A DNA stretch of 64,000 bases from Arthrobacter nitroguajacolicus_D (GTDB taxonomy: Bacteria > Actinomycetota > Actinomycetes > Actinomycetales > Micrococcaceae), in the NCBI RefSeq assembly GCF_031455195.1, contig NZ_JAVDSH010000002.1, positions 558,001 to 622,000 of the forward strand, given 5' to 3'. Made by a program: the position numbers and the translations under genes. Shown one piece after another: positions 58,803-64,000 of this stretch. Every line of letters begins with the position of its first letter. Positions within the stretch are counted from its first letter, which is position 1. The notes beneath the pieces were generated by a model. The model saw nothing but the letters and a program-made list of their open reading frames with translations. It was not told the origin of the DNA and did no database searches.

Positions 58803-61800
58803 CTATGCGCAGCTGAACTTCGCGTCGGCCCAGTCGCCCCAGTCATCGCCGGCGTCGTCGCCGTTCTTGTCGGCGATGAGCTCGACGTTCCGGACACCGG
58901 TGATGTCCACGTTGAGGGGAAGTGCGGCCGAGTCGGCGCTAAGCACCGGTGTTCGGAGCAGTTCGCGGCCATCACCCTTGACGATGAACACCACCGATCC
59001 GTGCAGGCCCTTGTTCAGCTTGGCGTCGTCCACTCCCACCAGGGCTTTGAACACTGTGCATTTGGCCTCCGTGGCGATGCTGATCTTCGAGTCGGCGTGG
59101 ACGCCAATGCCCTTGGGATAGACGACGCCGTCAAGCCGCAGTGCGGGCCCGTCACCGGCGTTCTGCTCACCGTTGGCACGGTCACGTTCCGCGGGTCCCC
59201 AACCGTTGCTGCTGCCGATCCAAGGGAGGTCGGAGGCGAACACGGTGCCCGTCAGGACCGGGGCTGGCGGTTCTTGCGCCGTGGCGGAGCAGGTGAACTT
59301 GGCGTCCGCCCAGTCCGCATGGTCGTTGCCATTGGAATCGCCGGCATCGTCGGCCACCAGTTCCACGTACTGGGCGCCGGTGACGTCCACGGTGAGCGGC
59401 AGCGGAGCACTTGTGGCTCCCAGCACCGGGGTAGTGACCTTGGTGGCGCCGTCAGCCACCACGGAGAACTTCACGCTGCCCCGCGTCGCTTGCGCATCAT
59501 CGATGCCTACGGTCGCCGTGAAGGCAGTGCAGTATCCGCCAAGGTAGTACCGGACATTACCGTTGGCGTGGGCCCCCAGCCCCTTGGCGTAAACGGTGCC
59601 GTTCAGCGTAAGGGGTGTTCCGTCGCCCGTGCCGGTCCCACCGTTGGACTGGTCCTTCTCCACGGGTCCCCAACCGTTGGTGGCGCTGACCCAGGGATGG
59701 TCACTGGCGTACACCGTGGCCTGGGGAGGTTTGGGCAAGGTCCGGACCGTGGTGGTGGTGGCGATGGTGCGGCCACCTGCGGGCTCGGTCGTGGTGGTGT
59801 AGCTGGCCGTTGCCTTGATGGGGTAATCCCCGTCAGCGGATGCAGGTGCGGTGATCTTCCACGTGGTGGTCAACGTGCCGCCTGCGGCCAGGGTCGGAGC
59901 TGTTGCAGGGGTGGAAGGGGTTGCCGTCCAGCCTTCAGGCATATCGAGCGCGACGGCGAGATTGCTGATGGCGGCGGGCTCATCGGAAACGAACGTGGTG
60001 ACAAAATCCTGCGCCTTGCCCTGCTGGACCACATCGCCCTGGAGCGTTGCCGAGAGCTGCGCGCAGGCCGGGACGGCTTCGGAAGCGCCGAGGTCTTCCA
60101 CCAGGAGGTTATCCAATGTGAAGTCCGAACCATTCGAGCTGCCCGTTCGCTGCAAGCCGACGAAGTAGTCCCCGCAGAAACCGGTGTCCAGGGTTTGCTC
60201 GAACCTGGTGGTGGACGTGGCGGCGTCGATCGCCTGGCTGCCCGTCACTGCCGGTCCGGCCTGTGAGTCGTAGCCCGAAACCCAGGCGTACTGCCCGGCC
60301 TTGGAGTTTTGGTAATCGAACGACACCTTGTACTTGTGGCCGGCCTGGAACGGCATGGTTGCCTCTGTGGTGCGGTACACCATGCCCGGTCCGCCGTTCG
60401 GGCCAAGGTTTTCGTCATGGGCGATCAGTGACCAGTTACCGCCCAGCACTTCGTCGATCACGTTCGTGTTCCAGCCCTTTTGGGTGAAGGGTTCGTTGCG
60501 CTCTGTGATGTGCGTGCGCGGGTCTGTGGAGCCGCCGGCGTCGCCCTTCACGAACGGTCCCCAGCCTTGGTCTACGTTTTCGAAGTCTTCGCTGAGCACA
60601 CCTGTGGTGGCAACCCGGGTGGTTTTCACCGCCCGGAAGTCGTCGACGCGCACTGTGGCATCGCCGTCGGCCGCTTTGAGGCTGACGGTGGCTTTGGTGT
60701 TGTTCCGTGGCACGTCCACCAGCACCCGTACGCGCTGGAACGACGTCCCGTGCTTTTCGTCTCCGGCCACGTAGTTTTCGGCGTTCGAGGAGTCGATGGT
60801 GGTGCTTTCGGTTTTGCCGTTGATGTCCACCGAGAGGGTGGTGGGCCGGGTTTTGCCGGGTTGGACTTCAACCCATGCGCTGACGGATTGGGTTCCGGCG
60901 TCGAGCTTTACTTCCTGGCTGATCGACGACGGCGTTGCCCCCATTTGGGCGTATCGTCGGCCTTTGTCGTCGCGCACCTGGGTGACGCTGCCCATGGGGT
61001 TCCAGGAGGAGAGGTCGGCGCCGTTGAAGCCGGGATCGTTGAAGGCCGTGCCTTCGCCGAAGTCCGCCTTCTTGGGAAGCGCGTTGTTCTTGGCTGTGAG
61101 GACGTAGGGCTGCTTGGCTTCGGAGGTGATGGTGACCTGGCCGTTGACCACTGGCACGTCGGCCACTTTGACGCGGCCGTTGTCTGTCAGTTTGAACAGT
61201 TCAAGCGTGCCGGACTTGGCGAACTCCTTGGTCAGGGTCCATGTGCTGGCACCGCCTGCCGGGTTGTAGTGGTAGAGCTTGTCAGCCTTGCCGTCTTCCT
61301 TGGAGGACCACGGAAGCAGGTACGTTCCGCCCTGGAGGACCGATGCCCCGCCGACGGTGATGTTGCGCTCGGCGGCGGTGTTTCCGGTCACGGCCACGCC
61401 GTCGGCAAGGTCGATCCGGTCGGCCGTCCACTTGGTGATCGGGTGGTGCTGCAGGAATTTGGCCGGCAGATTGGCCGTCCACACGTTCTCGCTGAACGCA
61501 TTGAAGTCGTTCTGCCCGGTCCACCCTTCGAACTCCACAATGTGGCTGACCCCAAGCTTGGGGTCCGGGTTCCAGACGTCTGATTGGGTGTTGTTGATGA
61601 AGCGCAGGATTTGGGAGTTGATTCCCTTGTTGGTGGAACCGCCGTACTTTTCATCGTTGGCCCAGTGGGACCAGGTGTTGTTCCTGGACAGGTGGTCTGC
61701 CCATTCGGACCCCACCCGGAAGCCGTTCTTGACGAGCTCCTGCTGGAGGCGTTCGGCGAGCCATCCGAACTCGTAGTACACGTCCACGTATACGAAGTCC

Positions 61801-63185
61801 AGGTTCTTATCGGTGGCTTCGCGCAGTTCCTTGATGCGTTGGGCGAGCTTGCCGGAGTTGATGTCCTGGCGCTGGTTGATGTAGTAGGACTGGTCCAGCC
61901 AGTTCCAGCCGAGGCCCTTGTCCGCCCTCAGGAGGTCTTCGCTGAAGGACTTGGCTTCGGGGTAGATCTCAGTGGCATTGATGTGGACACCGAAGCTGGC
62001 GTTCCAGTCCTTGCCCTCCTTCACCAGCTTGTTGAGGTCCTCAAGGCCTCCGGCGCGGGTGTTGAAGTTGTTGCCGTAATCAGTGTTGGCGGAGTCGTGC
62101 CCCTCGCTGGTGTAGCCCTTGAGCATGGCCACCTGCCCCAGCCCGTCCGTTGCCAGGGAGATGCGTTTGACGTCGTCAAGGGTGCGGAGGAACGGGTGGG
62201 TTGCCTGGGAGGCGAAGTTGAAGGGGATGTGGGTGATCACGTTGTCCGGCGTCTGGTCGCCTTTGTTGGGACTGACTTGGATGGATCTCATGGCGATGGC
62301 CACGTCCTGCCAGTCCACGCCACCGTCCGCGTTGGCGTCGGCTGTGATCGCCACCCGGGTCCACGGGAGTTCCTCGGTACTGTCGGAGCCTTCGGCCCGG
62401 TAGAGCCATTGGCCACTCGCCAAGCCCATGGAAACTCCGCCGGCGCCGTCGCTTACAGCTTGGCGCCAGAAGCGTCCGCGATCTTTGGCGCCCGGCCCGG
62501 AGGATGTGTCGTAGAGGGCGTTGGATTCAACGGCGGCGCCCAGGGACGCAGTGTTGGCCAGTGCGTAGGCCGAACTCTTGGCAACAGCATCCAGGGGAGT
62601 CGAGGCGGTGATCGGGGTGAACTCGTCGCCCGTGGCGCTCCGGTCCACGGAGAGGTTGGCCGTGGACACCTGGGCGCCCGGCTGCGTGGAGCTGACGGTC
62701 ACCAGGCTCAGTCGGGGGAGTTGCAGGGTTTTCACCTGGTACTCCGCCGTGTCCTTAATCTCCGTGACGTTGAACGAGACCACGTTCTTCGTCACGGACA
62801 ACCGGGCGTTGATCACGGTGTTGCCGAATTCGGGCACGGTGAGGACGTAGTCCCTTGCATCTTTGCCCGAGGCGGCGGACGTACCGGTGACCGTGTATTC
62901 CGTGCCGTTGATCGTGATGGTGGTGAGCCGGGCGGTGGTCCCGTCCAGGCGGGCACGGGCAGTGGTGTCGGTGTAGCCAAGGACCTGGGGGAAGGTGGTG
63001 GCAACGTCCACCCGGAGCTGCCCGGAGGAAATAGTGGTGGTGTCGGTGGGGCTGATGGTCTCTGCGGGTTGGGTGGCGGCGGTTGCTGCCGCGGGTGGGA
63101 GGGCCAGCAGGCCCAGCGACGATGAGGCGACGACACACGCCAAGCTCAGCGAGGCGAACCGTCTGGGGGATGACAAGCGGGGCAT
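58803..63185 (-). CDS. Secreted endo-alpha-N-acetylgalactosaminidase (GH101)
   Basis: The protein has 1460 residues. A signal peptide (about 1-37) leads to a galactose-mutarotase-like and TIM-barrel GH101 core. The likely nucleophile is Asp468 in VYVDVYYEFGW and the likely acid/base Glu494 in GSEWADHL, by alignment from memory to SpGH101/EngBF. Beta-sandwich modules follow, then a NEW3-type domain (about 1042-1135) and two NPCBM carbohydrate-binding domains (about 1155-1305 and 1316-1460, each with NGWGP and a DWADAKF end). The family releases Gal-beta-1,3-GalNAc from Ser/Thr of mucin-type glycoproteins. No sortase or membrane anchor is seen. AAGGAG precedes the ATG. It is divergent from an amino-sugar gene. 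Confidence 0.94.
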   Translation of the reverse strand: MPRLSSPRRFASLSLACVVASSSLGLLALPPAAATAATQPAETISPTDTTTISSGQLRVDVATTFPQVLGYTDTTARARLDGTTARLTTITINGTEYTVTGTSAASGKDARDYVLTVPEFGNTVINARLSVTKNVVSFNVTEIKDTAEYQVKTLQLPRLSLVTVSSTQPGAQVSTANLSVDRSATGDEFTPITASTPLDAVAKSSAYALANTASLGAAVESNALYDTSSGPGAKDRGRFWRQAVSDGAGGVSMGLASGQWLYRAEGSDSTEELPWTRVAITADANADGGVDWQDVAIAMRSIQVSPNKGDQTPDNVITHIPFNFASQATHPFLRTLDDVKRISLATDGLGQVAMLKGYTSEGHDSANTDYGNNFNTRAGGLEDLNKLVKEGKDWNASFGVHINATEIYPEAKSFSEDLLRADKGLGWNWLDQSYYINQRQDINSGKLAQRIKELREATDKNLDFVYVDVYYEFGWLAERLQQELVKNGFRVGSEWADHLSRNNTWSHWANDEKYGGSTNKGINSQILRFINNTQSDVWNPDPKLGVSHIVEFEGWTGQNDFNAFSENVWTANLPAKFLQHHPITKWTADRIDLADGVAVTGNTAAERNITVGGASVLQGGTYLLPWSSKEDGKADKLYHYNPAGGASTWTLTKEFAKSGTLELFKLTDNGRVKVADVPVVNGQVTITSEAKQPYVLTAKNNALPKKADFGEGTAFNDPGFNGADLSSWNPMGSVTQVRDDKGRRYAQMGATPSSISQEVKLDAGTQSVSAWVEVQPGKTRPTTLSVDINGKTESTTIDSSNAENYVAGDEKHGTSFQRVRVLVDVPRNNTKATVSLKAADGDATVRVDDFRAVKTTRVATTGVLSEDFENVDQGWGPFVKGDAGGSTDPRTHITERNEPFTQKGWNTNVIDEVLGGNWSLIAHDENLGPNGGPGMVYRTTEATMPFQAGHKYKVSFDYQNSKAGQYAWVSGYDSQAGPAVTGSQAIDAATSTTRFEQTLDTGFCGDYFVGLQRTGSSNGSDFTLDNLLVEDLGASEAVPACAQLSATLQGDVVQQGKAQDFVTTFVSDEPAAISNLAVALDMPEGWTATPSTPATAPTLAAGGTLTTTWKITAPASADGDYPIKATASYTTTTEPAGGRTIATTTTVRTLPKPPQATVYASDHPWVSATNGWGPVEKDQSNGGTGTGDGTPLTLNGTVYAKGLGAHANGNVRYYLGGYCTAFTATVGIDDAQATRGSVKFSVVADGATKVTTPVLGATSAPLPLTVDVTGAQYVELVADDAGDSNGNDHADWADAKFTCSATAQEPPAPVLTGTVFASDLPWIGSSNGWGPAERDRANGEQNAGDGPALRLDGVVYPKGIGVHADSKISIATEAKCTVFKALVGVDDAKLNKGLHGSVVFIVKGDGRELLRTPVLSADSAALPLNVDITGVRNVELIADKNGDDAGDDWGDWADAKFSCA

Positions 63186-63460
63186 GATGCTCCTTCTTGA
63201 TTATTCCGAGCTAGTAACAGTCATGTTCTTGCGGACCAGAACAAGACTGCTTCATCGGACAGAAGTTGACAACAGTTAACAGGTAGTTAACTAAAAAGAA
63301 CATCAGGGAACAGCTTTCCGCCCACGCAGCGCGCATCGCAACCATGCGCGCATAATGCGCAGTCTTCTTCAGTAGATGATCCTTGTGAGATCGAAAATGA
63401 TCGTTTAGTGTTTCTATAGATCAGAAAACGTCATTTACTTGAGCGGGAACGGGAACAACG
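63186..63460. promoter_or_regulatory. Divergent control region of GH101 and the SIS-domain gene
   Basis: Two GTTAAC palindromes lie 11 bp apart (63275-63280 and 63286-63291) near the GH101 side, just after TTGACA (63266-63271). On the other side are TTTCT-N7-AGAAA, at about 63410-63426, and GATC-N6-GATC, near 63391-63404. These are candidate operator sites. No gene is seen in this 275-bp region. Confidence 0.35.
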
Positions 63461-64000
63461 ATGAGCGAGAACACACTGGGCGCCTTCATGGAGGAAGAGC
63501 TGGTTTCCCAGCCGGACGTTTGGCAGCGCGCTGTTGAGCAGGCGGGGTCGGAGCAGTTGCTCCCCGCCGATGGCAAGCGCATCGCCGTCATCGGCTGTGG
63601 AACGTCCTGGTTCATGGCCCAGAGCTACGCGGCCGCCCGCGAGTCCGCCGGTAAGGGCGTCACCGATGCATTCGCCGCCTCCGAGGCTTTCCTGAACCAC
63701 AACAGCGCAGATCGCCAGTACGACGCCGTTGTGGCCATTACGCGCTCCGGCACCACCACCGAGGTACTTGAGATCCTGGCCGAGTTGAAGGGAATCGTCC
63801 CCACCGTTGCGATCATTGGTGACACCACGTCTCCGATCATCGAGCTGGCGGACGCTGTGATTGGCCTGCAATACGCCGATGAGCGTTCCGTCGTCCAGAC
63901 CCGGTTCGCCACCACGGCCTTGGTCTACCTGCTCAGCAGCCTCGGAATCAACGTGCAGCAGGCCATCGAGGACGCTCGGGACGCAGTGAGCGCCCCGGTC
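63461..64000 (+). CDS. SIS-domain phosphosugar isomerase/deaminase (AgaS/NagB-II-like), N-terminal part
   Basis: The first 180 codons are present and the gene runs off the window. The opening (MEEELVSQPDVWQRA) is followed by a SIS domain: IAVIGCGTSWFMAQSYAAARE, then VAITRSGTTTEVLEILAEL, both contacts for sugar phosphate, and SVVQTRFATTALVYLL. This matches actinobacterial SIS proteins tied to glucosamine or galactosamine-6-phosphate metabolism. Divergence from GH101 fits a role in using GalNAc released from glycoproteins. No strong ribosome site is seen before the ATG. Confidence 0.85.
   Translation, partial: MSENTLGAFMEEELVSQPDVWQRAVEQAGSEQLLPADGKRIAVIGCGTSWFMAQSYAAARESAGKGVTDAFAASEAFLNHNSADRQYDAVVAITRSGTTTEVLEILAELKGIVPTVAIIGDTTSPIIELADAVIGLQYADERSVVQTRFATTALVYLLSSLGINVQQAIEDARDAVSAPV

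Noticed and set aside
61584..63125. Plus-strand frame of 513 codons within the GH101 gene
   Set aside because: It is low-complexity Val/Gly-rich antisense to the catalytic core of GH101. No start signals or domains are seen.
1..64000. tRNA, rRNA or CRISPR arrays
   Set aside because: No tRNA-like cloverleaf, rRNA segment or regularly spaced repeat-spacer array was noticed. The only tandem repeats lack spacers.

Overview
This window is from a high-G+C actinobacterium of the family Micrococcaceae, most likely Arthrobacter or Paenarthrobacter. The support is gene content and protein character: an actinobacterial class III cyclase with an Rv1264-type N-terminus, a GatCAB operon, an LplB-like sugar ABC operon, and many genes that appear to be transcribed leaderless. 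The assignment rests on recognition from memory, not on a database search.

Layout. Positions 1-2901 hold the end of an SDR gene, birA, a PH-domain membrane protein and an adenylate cyclase. After a 490-bp gap containing an inverted-repeat element, one long plus-strand locus runs from 3391 to about 26291. It encodes a 2029-residue membrane-anchored surface protein (propeller-like head, cadherin/Ig-like repeats, fibronectin III repeats), a MoxR ATPase, a DUF58 protein, a TgpA-type transglutaminase homologue, an RDD-FHA protein, a PP2C phosphatase, an FHA protein, a membrane Ser/Thr kinase, an FHA-like protein with a helix-turn-helix tail, a 1484-residue FtsK/SpoIIIE ATPase built like EssC/EccC of type VII secretion, and a secreted Pro-rich membrane-anchored protein. 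The core (kinase, FN3 giant, AAA, DUF58, transglutaminase) matches what I recall as the PFNA cluster of bifidobacteria. Joined to an EssC-like motor and an FHA/PP2C switch, it is the best candidate here for a poorly described system: a phospho-regulated envelope or secretion machine.

From 26331 to 30692 come ligA, an inositol-monophosphatase-like gene and an AAA ATPase. From 30709 to 37406 come an NtaA-type flavin monooxygenase, a GNAT acetyltransferase, a RidA protein, and a DcuS/CitA-like two-component system divergent from a CitMHS transporter. An LCP-family gene broken by a frameshift lies at 37455-38968. A CtaG-like membrane protein, an AI-2E-type exporter and gatCAB follow, closed by a strong terminator at 44515-44570. 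A DUF5666 protein and an authentic-looking formylglycine-generating enzyme converge at about 45154.

From 46462 to 52516 is a carbohydrate operon: two permeases, a lipoprotein binding protein, a LacI regulator and a Gfo/Idh/MocA dehydrogenase. Its promoter overlaps a LacI-like operator. A LysR regulator is divergent from tdh-kbl (threonine to glycine). A relic AAA ATPase lies among GTGAGAGAG repeats, followed by a DAO-type oxidase and hutI. The window ends with a secreted GH101 endo-alpha-N-acetylgalactosaminidase divergent from a truncated SIS-domain amino-sugar gene, which suggests use of mucin-type O-glycans.
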